Shown here: positions 7,501 through 16,300 of the stretch, in pieces
Layout: the number at the start of each line of letters is the position of its first letter
Numbering within the stretch: position 1 is the stretch's first letter
Source: an uncultured Clostridia bacterium
GTDB taxonomy: Bacteria; Bacillota; Clostridia; UMGS1883
Reading direction: 5' to 3'
Assembly (NCBI GenBank): GCA_947626145.1
Contig: CANQRB010000013.1
Span: forward strand, 1-47,660
DNA length: 47,660 nucleotides
Notes under the pieces: model-generated
What the model saw: the letters and a program-made list of their open reading frames with translations, nothing else
Database searches by the model: none
What the model was told of the DNA's origin: nothing
Translations under genes and position numbers: made by a program

Positions 7501-7529
7501 ATTATACTATATGTTTTTACATTTTGCAA
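7501..7529 (-). promoter_or_regulatory. Promoter of the HPr kinase-like gene
   Basis: Minus strand TTGCAA (7524-7529), 17-base spacer, TATAAT (7501-7506), just upstream of the GAGGTG ribosome-binding site. Confidence 0.72.
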
Positions 7530-7553
7530 GTGTTGATTTCAGCCGCGGCGGTA

Positions 7554-7582
7554 TTGACAACCTCCGTATTTTGAGTTATAAT
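7554..7582 (+). promoter_or_regulatory. Promoter of the SLH/C39 protein gene
   Basis: TTGACA (7554-7559), 17-base spacer, TATAAT (7577-7582). Start near 7589, leaving a leader of about 30 bases to the ATG at 7619. Confidence 0.8.
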
Positions 7583-7618
7583 TAATTTACTATATTACAT
7601 ATGCAGGTGATGAAACGT

Positions 7619-8791
7619 ATGAAGATGAAACTCAAGCTTTTGACGGCGATAGTATTCGCTCTGACCTTGGGCACGGCAGCCGCCGCGGCGCCCGCCGACA
7701 TACTGAACAACCCCTATGTCCACTCCATAAACACCCTCCTCGAGCAGGGCGTGACCCACGTCCGTACCGAGGGACGCTTCCGCCCTGACGCGAGCCTGAA
7801 CTACGGCGAGGCGGCGGAGCTGATAATCAACACCGCCGACCTGAGGGCCTATGGCAGCGTTACGGGTAACGCAACCCTCCTCGACGCCATAAGGCGGGCC
7901 TCGGACGCCGGTTATGTGCCGGCAGACTGGCTCAATGTGCCGGATCGCTCCATAACCCGCGGCGAGTTTGCCGCCATGCTCTATACCTATCTGGCGGTGC
8001 AGCCCGGCTTCGACAACGCCACATATTATCTCCCAGACGCTCCGGCGGACAATCCCGGCCCCGGCTACGTTCGGGCCCACGGCATAATGTACGAGTACGC
8101 CGACGGCCTTTTCCACCCCGGCGACTATATCAGCCGGGGCGAGGCCTGCTCGGCCGTCTACGCCATATCCGGCCTGCCCCTGTCCTATGTCGCCGACAGC
8201 CTGCCCGAGTCGGTGCTGATCTACACCCCTTATGTGAGCCAGCTCAGTCCGGTATACGCCGTGGTGGGCTGTGAGGGGGCCTCCCTGCTCATGGGCATGA
8301 AGGCTAAGGGCTACTGTACGGATATGGGCCTGCGGGAGTTTTTGGACAATATGCCCAAGCACTCCAGCAACCCCGCCAAGGGCTACGTGGGCTCACCGTA
8401 TGTTGCCGGCCAGTACGACCTGCGCACCACCATCTATCCCGCCCCTCTGGCCGCCTACGCCAGCCGGTATGGCAAAGTGCTGGACATCTCGGGCAGCTCG
8501 CCGAGAGAACTCCAGGCCGAGATCCTCAGCGGCAACCCCGTTGTGGCTTACGCCACCCTTTACTGGGCGCCCGCCCGTTACCGCGATTACAACATCGAGG
8601 GCCAGACCCAGTCCCTTCTCTGCAACAACCATGTGGTGCTGGTGAACGGCTATGACCGCAGGAACGGCAAGTACCACATAGCCGACCCCTACAACGAGGA
8701 CGACACCGACAAGGAGTACAGTTATTGGATAGACGGCGCCACCTTTGAGAGAATATACAATATACGCCGCCATGCGGTAGTGGTCGAGTAG
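7619..8791 (+). CDS. Exported SLH-domain and C39-like peptidase protein
   Basis: A 390-aa exported protein. The signal peptide spans about residues 1-23 (ending GTAAAAAPA). Two to three SLH-like repeats follow to about residue 190 (RFRPDASLNYGEAAELI, SITRGEFAAMLYTYL, YISRGEACSAVYAI), which bind secondary wall polymers. The C-terminal half is a C39_2-like papain-fold domain: Cys near 218 (VVGCEGASLLMGMK), His near 337 (NNHVVLVNGYD) and Asp (YHIADPY) form the expected triad. I chose ATG at 7619 because AGGTGA is 8 bases upstream; the earlier ATG at 7601 has no such site. Likely a cell-surface cysteine peptidase or amidase-like enzyme; the substrate is unknown. It precedes mutS2 by 60 bases. Confidence 0.83.
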   Translation: MKMKLKLLTAIVFALTLGTAAAAAPADILNNPYVHSINTLLEQGVTHVRTEGRFRPDASLNYGEAAELIINTADLRAYGSVTGNATLLDAIRRASDAGYVPADWLNVPDRSITRGEFAAMLYTYLAVQPGFDNATYYLPDAPADNPGPGYVRAHGIMYEYADGLFHPGDYISRGEACSAVYAISGLPLSYVADSLPESVLIYTPYVSQLSPVYAVVGCEGASLLMGMKAKGYCTDMGLREFLDNMPKHSSNPAKGYVGSPYVAGQYDLRTTIYPAPLAAYASRYGKVLDISGSSPRELQAEILSGNPVVAYATLYWAPARYRDYNIEGQTQSLLCNNHVVLVNGYDRRNGKYHIADPYNEDDTDKEYSYWIDGATFERIYNIRRHAVVVE

Positions 8792-8851
8792 CGCGAAAAG
8801 GCCGTCTTTTCCACCGAGAAATCCCGTTTTATTTATTTAGGAAGTGATACA

Positions 8852-11224
8852 ATGGAACCCAAGGCCCTCCGTGTCCTTGAATTTGACAAAATGGCCCAAC
8901 GGCTGGCTCAGGGCGCAGTTTGCGCGGGCACCCGCGACCGCTGTCTGGAGCTGAAGCCCGGCGACGACATCTACGAAGTCACCCGCCTTATCGCCCAGAC
9001 CACCGAGGCCGAGAGCCTCATAATAAAAAAGGGCGCTCCGCCCATAAGTCCCATCAAAAACGCCAGGGCCGCCGCCATGCGGGCCGCCGCCGGAGGGGTG
9101 CTTACCATGAGCGACCTCCTTTGCGTGGCTCACTGCCTACGGATAGCCCGCAGCCTTATCGGCTACCTTGAGGGCGACGCTCCGGAGGAAAATTTTCCCC
9201 AGATCTCAGTTGCCGCCGCCGGACTGGCGGAGGACAGGAAGCTTGAGCAGCTCATCTTCGGCTCCATTCTCAGCGAGGACGAGGTGGCCGACGAGGCCTC
9301 GCCGGAGCTGGGCCGCATCCGCCGACAGATAAGGAACCTGAACAACAAGGTTCGGGACGTGCTGAACGACATGATAAAGTCCCCCAAATACAGCGCCCTG
9401 CTCCAGGACGCCATCGTAACCATGAGGGGAGATCGCTTTGTCATACCCGTCAAGAGCGAGTACCGCGCCTCCGTCCCCGGCATAATCCACGACAGCTCCG
9501 CCAGCGGGGCCACCATCTTTGTGGAGCCCATGGCGGCGGTGGAGATAAACAACAAGCTGCGGGCCCTGCTGGGCGAGGAGCAGGAGGAAATAGAAAAAAT
9601 CCTCGCGGAGCTTTCCGAAAGGGTGGCCCAGGACGCCGAGCTCATCGCGGGCAGCTACGACGCCATAATGGAGCTGGACTTCATTTTTGCCAAGGGCAAG
9701 CTTTCCCGCTCCATGGACGGGAACCCGCCCCGGCTCAACAGCGATGGAAGGATAAACATCAAAAAGGCCCGCCACCCCCTGATAGACAAGGACAAGGTTG
9801 TGCCCACGGACATCTATCTGGGTGCGGACTTCGACACTCTCATCGTCACCGGCCCCAACACCGGCGGCAAGACCGTTTCGCTGAAAACCCTGGGGCTGCT
9901 TACCCTGATGGCTCAGGCCGGGCTCCACATACCCGCCTCGGAGGAGAGCGAGATAGCCGTGTTCGGTCAGGTTTTCGCCGACATCGGCGACGAGCAGTCC
10001 ATCGAGCAGTCCCTAAGCACCTTCAGCTCGCACATTGTGAACATCATCGACATACTGAAAAAGGCCGATCACCGCTCCCTTGTGCTTTTTGACGAGCTGG
10101 GCGCCGGAACCGACCCCGTGGAGGGGGCGGCCCTTGCCACCGCCATACTGGAAAGGGTGCGGAGCGTGGGGGCCCGCACCGCCGCCACCACCCATTACAG
10201 CGAGCTGAAGCTTTACGCCCTGTCCACGCCGGGAGTGGAGAACGCCGCCTGCGAATTCGACGTGGAAAGCCTGCGCCCCACCTACCGGCTCCTCATCGGC
10301 GTTCCGGGCAAGAGCAACGCCTTCGCCATTTCAAAGCGGCTTGGACTGGAAGAAGATGTCATTGACCGTGCCCGCCAGCTGGTGAACAACGACAACATAC
10401 GCTTCGAGGACGTAATTTCATCGCTGGAGGCCAGCCGCGCCGCCGCTCAGCGGGAGCTGGAGGGAGCGGAGGCGGCTCGTGCCGAGACTCTCGCCGCCCG
10501 TGACAGTGCCCTCCGTCAGCGTGAAACCGTAGAAAAGCAAAAGGAGAAGATACTCTCCGACGCCCGACGGGATGCCCGGCGCGTTTACGAACAGGCCAAG
10601 AAGGAGGCCGACGCCATTGTCCACGAGATGCAGGCTCTGCTCAAGAACGCCCGGGAGGACAACCTTAAGGCCATAGAGGAGGGGCGGCGGAAGCTGCGCC
10701 AGAACATGGGTAAAATGGAGGAGGCCATCAGCGAGGACGTGTTCAGCGCCAAGGGCGGCTCCATAGACCCGAAAAAGCTGAAGCTTGGCATGGAGGTGGA
10801 GGTCACCACCATGAACCAAAACGGCACCCTGCTCACCCTGCCCGACAAGAACGGCAACGTGCAGATACAGATGGGCATACTGAAGATTACCGCCAACGTC
10901 ACCGCCCTGCGGGAGGCGAAGGCCGAGAAGAAGAAGCGGGCCGCCGAGTACCGCCCCGGCAGCAGCGGCAGCGTGGCCGCCGTCAGGAGCGAGATAGACC
11001 TGCGGGGGCAGCTTGCGGACGAGGCCATAATGGCCGCCGACAAGTATCTGGATCAGGCGGCGATGGCCCACCTTGAGACCGTGAGCATAATCCACGGCAA
11101 GGGCACCGGGGCCCTGCGTTCCGCTATTCACGACCTGCTGCGGCACCACCCCCACGCTAAGAGCTTCCGCTTAGGCAAATACGGTGAGGGCGAGACGGGC
11201 GTCACCATCGTTGAAATAAAGTGA
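8852..11224 (+). CDS. mutS2: Endonuclease MutS2
   Basis: A 790-aa MutS2. It has the MutS core and ATPase but no mismatch-recognition domain. Walker A is GPNTGGKT (about 333-340) and Walker B is LVLFDELGAGTDPVEGAAL (about 410). A long charged coiled coil (about 510-640) follows, and the C-terminal Smr nuclease domain starts IDLRGQLADEA (about 713) with HGKGTGALR. In Bacillota MutS2 acts in recombination control and in rescue of collided ribosomes. ATG at 8852 follows AGGAAGTG. It may share a transcript with the C39-like gene; a hairpin terminator follows at 11262-11331. Complete and normal length. Confidence 0.97.
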   Translation: MEPKALRVLEFDKMAQRLAQGAVCAGTRDRCLELKPGDDIYEVTRLIAQTTEAESLIIKKGAPPISPIKNARAAAMRAAAGGVLTMSDLLCVAHCLRIARSLIGYLEGDAPEENFPQISVAAAGLAEDRKLEQLIFGSILSEDEVADEASPELGRIRRQIRNLNNKVRDVLNDMIKSPKYSALLQDAIVTMRGDRFVIPVKSEYRASVPGIIHDSSASGATIFVEPMAAVEINNKLRALLGEEQEEIEKILAELSERVAQDAELIAGSYDAIMELDFIFAKGKLSRSMDGNPPRLNSDGRINIKKARHPLIDKDKVVPTDIYLGADFDTLIVTGPNTGGKTVSLKTLGLLTLMAQAGLHIPASEESEIAVFGQVFADIGDEQSIEQSLSTFSSHIVNIIDILKKADHRSLVLFDELGAGTDPVEGAALATAILERVRSVGARTAATTHYSELKLYALSTPGVENAACEFDVESLRPTYRLLIGVPGKSNAFAISKRLGLEEDVIDRARQLVNNDNIRFEDVISSLEASRAAAQRELEGAEAARAETLAARDSALRQRETVEKQKEKILSDARRDARRVYEQAKKEADAIVHEMQALLKNAREDNLKAIEEGRRKLRQNMGKMEEAISEDVFSAKGGSIDPKKLKLGMEVEVTTMNQNGTLLTLPDKNGNVQIQMGILKITANVTALREAKAEKKKRAAEYRPGSSGSVAAVRSEIDLRGQLADEAIMAADKYLDQAAMAHLETVSIIHGKGTGALRSAIHDLLRHHPHAKSFRLGKYGEGETGVTIVEIK

Positions 11225-11261
11225 CCGGCCGACCCCAAAACAAACACTGAATAAATACGAA

Positions 11262-11331
11262 AAAATCCGCTTTTTGATATGCGTCCCAAAGGTCAAACGC
11301 CTTTAGGAGCACACATCATCGAGCGGATTTT
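11262..11331. terminator. Long-loop bidirectional terminator
   Basis: AAAATCCGCT (11262-11271) pairs with AGCGGATTTT (11322-11331); the loop carries an inner AAAGG/CCTTT stem (11288-11304). It lies between the convergent mutS2 and the 105-aa gene; the minus strand has six T after the stem. The loop is long for a terminator, so a small structured RNA is also possible. Confidence 0.55.
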
Positions 11332-11357
11332 CTGTGCTTATTCTTTCTTGCAGGCTC

Positions 11358-11675
11358 TTAATCCTTGTGGAACAGGCCCTTTATCTTGTCCACTAAGCCG
11401 CTGCCCTCTTCCTCGGCCTTTTCGAGGAGGTCGCCGGCCTCGTCCTTGATCTTGTCAAAGTCGATGTGAGAGAATTTCTCCTTAATTTTGTCGAGATAAT
11501 CGCCCTCGCCGAATTTTTCCTTGACATGGGCCACAACGGCCTTAACCTGCTCGTCGGGAAGATCGACGCCGAAGGTCTGCTCAATGGTGTGAACGGGGTC
11601 CTTCTTGAACGCCTCTTTGGTGGCTTCGTCCTTGGCCAGCTTTTCAACGGCCTCTTTGATTTCTTTTACATCCAT
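11358..11675 (-). CDS. Small acidic protein with RiPP-leader-like N-terminus
   Basis: A 105-aa, highly charged, helical protein with no cysteine. Residues about 5-55 (EAFKKDPVHTIEQTFGVDLP, then DEQVKAVVAHV) resemble the leader helices of nitrile-hydratase-like or Nif11-type precursor peptides: a DP motif, a hydrophobic helix, then a VDLP turn. The rest is Lys/Asp/Glu-rich with FSHIDFDKIKDEAGDLLEKA. Unlike a RiPP precursor it has no short Cys/Ser/Thr-rich core and no modifying enzyme beside it. ATG at 11675 is preferred: AGGAGG is 9 bases upstream, whereas it touches the ATG at 11684. It has its own promoter and is monocistronic. Function unknown. Confidence 0.75.
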   Translation of the reverse strand: MDVKEIKEAVEKLAKDEATKEAFKKDPVHTIEQTFGVDLPDEQVKAVVAHVKEKFGEGDYLDKIKEKFSHIDFDKIKDEAGDLLEKAEEEGSGLVDKIKGLFHKD

Positions 11676-11707
11676 TTTTTTCATCCTCCTATTTTTTATT
11701 TATATTA

Positions 11708-11737
11708 ATTATACCCCCAATAATGTAAAATTGTCAA
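11708..11737 (-). promoter_or_regulatory. Promoter of the 105-aa protein gene
   Basis: Minus strand TTGACA (11732-11737), 18-base spacer, TATAAT (11708-11713). Both hexamers are exact, suggesting strong expression of this small protein. Confidence 0.75.
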
Positions 11738-11790
11738 CTATTATTTGAAATTTTTTGGCAAAAATGCGATTTTTCATTTTATACTAATCC

Positions 11791-11968
11791 TTAAGGCAAT
11801 ACCGCACAAAGACCGCTTAAGGGCTTTGTACCCATCTTGCTTGCATCTTTTCCGACGTTTCTTACGAAAACTCCTTGAAATACGACAGTATTCCGGCGTC
11901 GTTTTCGTAATTCCGTCAAAAAATCTGCGGCGCAATACGGGCACAATCTCTGTGCGGCATTGCCTTAA
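11791..11968. mobile_element. MITE-like element with 18-bp terminal inverted repeats
   Basis: TTAAGGCAATACCGCACA (11791-11808) is matched in inverted orientation at 11951-11968 with one mismatch. The 178-bp interior has no open frame of note. Size, terminal repeats and lack of coding fit a non-autonomous mobile element. No clear target duplication is seen. Confidence 0.7.
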
Positions 11969-11970
11969 TT

Positions 11971-12099
11971 AAAATCAGGCACCGAGCGGCGAGAATTTTT
12001 CGTGTCAGGCAAGGAAGAGGCCGCAGGCAATACTTTATGTATTGTCAAGGCCGATGACGACGCATGGCGCGAAAAAGGCCGTCGCAAATGTCTGATTTT
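11971..12099. mobile_element. Second MITE-like palindromic element
   Basis: AAAATCAG (11971-11978) is matched by CTGATTTT (12092-12099). An imperfect inner inverted repeat pairs the region around 11983-12010 with 12060-12085 and a small hairpin (AATAC/GTATT) lies at the centre. It begins two bases after the first element and ends at the stop codon of the glutamate-cysteine ligase-like gene. The outer words ATACTAATCC (11781-11790) and GGATTAGTAT (about 12107-12116) bracket both elements, so they may be one nested unit. Confidence 0.6.
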
Positions 12100-13306
12100 A
12101 GTTGGGGATTAGTATTATATTCAACAGTCTTTCCTCGCCCTTACCCCGCCCGACAAGGGCGTCATAGGCGAGGCCGACCATGTCACTCTTGAACCGCTCC
12201 AGCTCGGCAGCAGGGGCGATAAGCTCCAAATCCCGACCCTCGCAGACAATGTTCCGCAGCTCGGTATTGGAGGCGGAGATGCCGTTGCGGCGGAAAAACT
12301 CATCGGTAAGCTTTTTCGCGCCGTCTTTGGCGCAGAGGACGCCCAGATTGAAGGCCGGCGGCCCAAAGGCCCTGTCAAAGGGCTGGGCGCAGTCGCCCCG
12401 CACCTCGAGAGTGCCCCGACAGGTCAGCTCCACCGACTTGAAGGACAGATAGCAGTCGATGTCCTCGGGGCGGGCGCCGTAGGCGGGATCTTCAAAATAC
12501 TCTTTTATGCCCACCGGCGGGAACACCTCATATTTCCCCTCCCTGATACGGTTAAACATACCCTTTTGGAGGAAGTAGTCCACAAGGTCGTCCACGGCCT
12601 TAAACTCCCCGTCCACCTTGCCGGTGATATTGGGGCAAAGACCAAAGGCGGAGCTTTCCCACAGGTGGTCGCGGAACAGCCGCCAGCCCCTACCCTCCCA
12701 GTCGGGAGAGTTGGCGAAGAGCAGGGCACGAAGGAAATCCAGCCGGGCAAACAGGGTATACGCGGCGGACAGATCGGCCAAGGCCACGTCAAGATGGGTC
12801 TGAACGGAGGACAAAAAGGCGGGGAAATCGGGATTTTCGCCGCCGGTGCGCAGGTAGTCCTGCACCATATTGTAGGTGGCGAAGGGCACATGGAACACAC
12901 TCAGGCCGGGCATATTCGGGTTGGTGCCCCGCCCCCGAAGCTCCATGCCGCCGGAGCGGAAATAGTCCTGCACCGGACCAAGATATTCCCGAAACCGTTC
13001 CTCAAGGTCGGTGAGGCTGTCGCTGTGGTTCAGAGAAAATTCAAAATTGTTGTAGGAGTTGTCGAAGCTCAGGCAGTCGCCGGCCCCGTTTTCGATAAAC
13101 AGCGGCTCGCCGCCCACTCCCCGCAGTGCCACCCGCCAGCCCCGGGCCAGAAAATGCTCCGTTATTCCGGCGGCAAAGACGGGGTCGATGTCGCCGCCGC
13201 CGATTTTTGTCAGAGGGAACTCCAGCTCGACGCCTATGCGTCCGGCAGTGGCTTTTCCCTCGAAGGGGCGGAAAAATTTGTCATATACTATTTTGCGCGC
13301 GTTCAA
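12098..13306 (-). CDS. Glutamate-cysteine ligase-like protein
   Basis: A 402-aa protein of the glutamate-cysteine ligase/carboxylate-amine ligase superfamily, which makes ATP-dependent gamma-glutamyl bonds such as gamma-glutamylcysteine. The N-terminal RIGVELEFPL supplies the ATP/metal glutamates; FSLNHSDSL, GRGTNPNMPG and LEVRGDCAQPFDRAF near residue 320 fit the active-site strands. The start is TTG at 13306 with AAAGGAG 7 bases upstream. No glutathione synthetase is adjacent, so the product could be gamma-glutamylcysteine itself or another gamma-glutamyl compound. The last codons (ILIPN) and stop lie in or at the edge of a MITE-like repeat, so the native C-terminus may have been altered by insertion. 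Confidence 0.75.
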   Translation of the reverse strand: MNARKIVYDKFFRPFEGKATAGRIGVELEFPLTKIGGGDIDPVFAAGITEHFLARGWRVALRGVGGEPLFIENGAGDCLSFDNSYNNFEFSLNHSDSLTDLEERFREYLGPVQDYFRSGGMELRGRGTNPNMPGLSVFHVPFATYNMVQDYLRTGGENPDFPAFLSSVQTHLDVALADLSAAYTLFARLDFLRALLFANSPDWEGRGWRLFRDHLWESSAFGLCPNITGKVDGEFKAVDDLVDYFLQKGMFNRIREGKYEVFPPVGIKEYFEDPAYGARPEDIDCYLSFKSVELTCRGTLEVRGDCAQPFDRAFGPPAFNLGVLCAKDGAKKLTDEFFRRNGISASNTELRNIVCEGRDLELIAPAAELERFKSDMVGLAYDALVGRGKGEERLLNIILIPN

Positions 13307-13334
13307 AATATATCTCCTTTTAGCTTACAAGACT

Positions 13335-13358
13335 GTGGGGCCGGCGAGCCGGCCCCAC
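13335..13358. terminator. Perfect GC-rich hairpin between lyase and ligase genes
   Basis: GTGGGGCCGG (13335-13344) and CCGGCCCCAC (13349-13358) form a perfect 10-bp stem with a 4-base loop just after the giant lyase gene. The minus strand has only a weak T-run after the stem, so it may attenuate rather than fully stop transcription. Confidence 0.55.
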
Positions 13359-13370
13359 TTGATTTTACTT

Positions 13371-16300
13371 TCAGAAATTAACCGATACCGATCCGGTCAC
13401 GGGTTCCATACCCTCAATGCTCTTCCAGAGGAAGGCTTCGGAACGAACCGCACCCTCGGCCTTTGTCACGGCGATCTCCGCCGTTTCGCCGGCCTTGACG
13501 GCCTTGGTCTCCACGGTGAGGAGTTTGCCGTCCTTGTCGTACTGGGCCACGGCCAGAACGCCGTCCTCGGGCGAATCGGCTGTCGCTTTCGCTCCGTCGT
13601 ATACAAGAACCTTGTTCGGCATCAGACCGGCCACATCCTGAGCGGTCATGGCGTAGTCGTAAATCTTGAACTCGTCGATGAGACCGTTGTAGAACTCGCC
13701 GTTGTCCCAGTTGGCCTTGCCTATCTGGAGCACGGACTTGCTGCCAAGAACGTCGGCCAAGGAGTAATCACTGGCCTGAGTGCCCTTGAGCTGGCCGTCC
13801 ACGTAGAGCTCGGTCTTATCCTTACTGTAAACAACGGTTACGAGCTTCCAGCCGTCGCCGGTACCTTCGACCCTGATGTTGGCGGGACGGGCGCCGCTGT
13901 TGCTGTAACGCTCAACGGTCAATCCGCCGTTGTCCAGTATGCCGATATAGTGCTCTTGCTGATATGTCTGAGCGGCGGAGCTGCTGGCGGCAAAGAAGGG
14001 CCAGCTTGCATCCGTGCCGTTCACCTGGCTATAGAAGCTGACGGTTATCTCCTCGACATTGGTCAGGAGCGGGCTGCCGTCCTCGGCCGCCGTAACGTTG
14101 AGCCAGTTGGACTCTGTGCCGTCGAGGGACAGGGCCTTGCCGGACTTGCCGTCGGCGAGGACGTTCTCGCCCTGAGGCTCCGCCTTGCCCAGTCCGCCGG
14201 CGAAGCCGGTCTCGGCGTCGTCAAAGCTCAGGTCAAGGAGTATGCCGTCATAGGCCTTGGCGTCGTAAACGATATTTACGACGGTATCCTCCGCCACGGT
14301 GCCGGTGAGGTCCTTGGTGGCCTCGGCGTTGTAGGTGTAAAGGTTCTTGTTGCCGCGGAAGCTTTCGATAACGTAAGATTTTGCGTCGTACTCGTCGCCC
14401 ACTCTGGCCTCGAAGGTCTCGGCGGTGCGGACGTCCTTACCCTCGGCGTCAACATACTTAACGGTGACAGTGGCGGACTTGACCTCAACATTATCTACCT
14501 TATAAAGGCGGAAATCGTCAAAGTACTGTCCTCCGCACCAGCGGGCGTAAACCACAGCATATTTGCTGTTTGCTCCCGCGGTGAGAGTATAAGCCAACTG
14601 ATGCCACTGATTTACCGGGAGTCCGGTCAGATTGCAGCTTACTGCGGACTTATCGCTGTTGCCCAGACCGCCGCAGCTCTCGTCAACAAAGCCGCTGTCG
14701 GGAACGGTGCCGTCAATATCATAGAAGCTGTCGCTGAGACCTGCCGTAAGGGTCAGGCTGTCGCCGCCGTAACGGCGGAAAGCAAGAATGTACTGATCGC
14801 CGGCCTTTACATCGTCGCTCAGCGGGAGCTGTCCGTAAAGGTTGCAGCCGCTGGTGCCGCCGTTGTTGTTTTTCTGCTTGTAGGAATACTCACCGTCGTA
14901 TTTCTGCTCGGAGGACTTTTCGCCGTCGCCGTTTGCCGTGACGAGATTGTTGGCGCCCACGGCATACCAGCCGTCAAGGCCATCCTCAAAGCTGCCGTTG
15001 GCAACGGGTATCTCCGTTATGTCGGCCTTGGCGAGGGCAACGTCAACAACGCTCGAGCCGTCGGCCTTTACGGTGAGGGTCGAGCCCTCGGCGTCGACAA
15101 GGTAGCCCTGTTCGTTAAAGAAGTAAACCATGTCGGGCGTGTATGTGTAGCTCGAGCCGGGCATTACAAACGCGCTTTCGGCAGTACCGACGGTCTCGCC
15201 GTTGTGGGTGAACTGTATCTTCACCTCGGCGGCGGGCACATAGTTGGCGGTGAGCTCGTAGGTGTTGCCCTCGGCTATCATTACGCTCAGATCGGAGTTG
15301 GCCTTGTCAAGGTAATAGGTCTTGCCCTCGTATTCAACGGTCTCGGGGGCGTTGTAGGTGTAGATCTTGCCGTCGGAAAGACCGGAGGTCACGGTAGCGG
15401 CGTCCCTTATTTCGTTCTTCTCATTGTCAAGGAACTTAACTGTGACCTTGGTTTCCTTCTTCTCGCCCTCGGTCTTGGACTTATAAAGAACTATAGTGGG
15501 GCCTGGAGGATTGTCTGCATCTTCTATTGACGCAAACTTAGTGCTGCCCGTTTCACTAATCATGGCAATGGTGAAATTCTTATTAAATTTAGGATTTATT
15601 TCACCGGCGCCATTAGACAGATAGCCTTTAAGAGAATCTGTTATATCAACCTCAAATACGTCTCCGGCATTCAGACCGGCAACACTTTTGTCCATACGGT
15701 ATGGGTAGCCTTTGTAGCCATTAAATTCGCCGGAAGAACTGTTGCGGGTCGGCATTCTGTTCGAATCAACTACGAAAGGAAGATTATCCCTCGTCCATGT
15801 ACCGTAATCCATCCAGTAGAAATGGATATTTCCGCCGCTTGCAGCTTCCGTTATTGTCATTTTAAGAACGGCCTTATCAAAATCGTCCGCTCCATTTTCA
15901 CCAAGGTCAAAGCCAAGGTAAGCATTTCTGGCCCAATAGTCATTTATGCTCGCTTGAACATATTTGCGATTTCCCTCTTCGGCGGCTTCGTTGTTATCGT
16001 CATTTCTCTCATAGCCGTCCTTCTCCGCCGTATACTCTTCTTCAACAACGGTGGTGACGCTGCCCACGCCAACGGCGTAAACATAGCCGTCCTCGTCCTG
16101 TTCAAATTCTACGCTTTCGCCGTTAAGATTGACGTATTCCACAGTCCCGGTGGTGCAATAGATCTTTATGGCCTGATTCTTATCAGTGGTGGGAGTCAGG
16201 TTTTCGCCGGATATGTCTATACCCGGAGTAAGAAGGCCGCTCATTTCGACGCCTATGGAGTTGAGCTCCGCGGGAGAGTCGATGAGGACCTTATCGCCCT

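Noticed and set aside
13059-15530. Plus-strand open frame of 823 codons opposite the giant lyase
   Set aside because: Mirror frame of a repetitive, GC-rich gene; low complexity and no ribosome-binding site.
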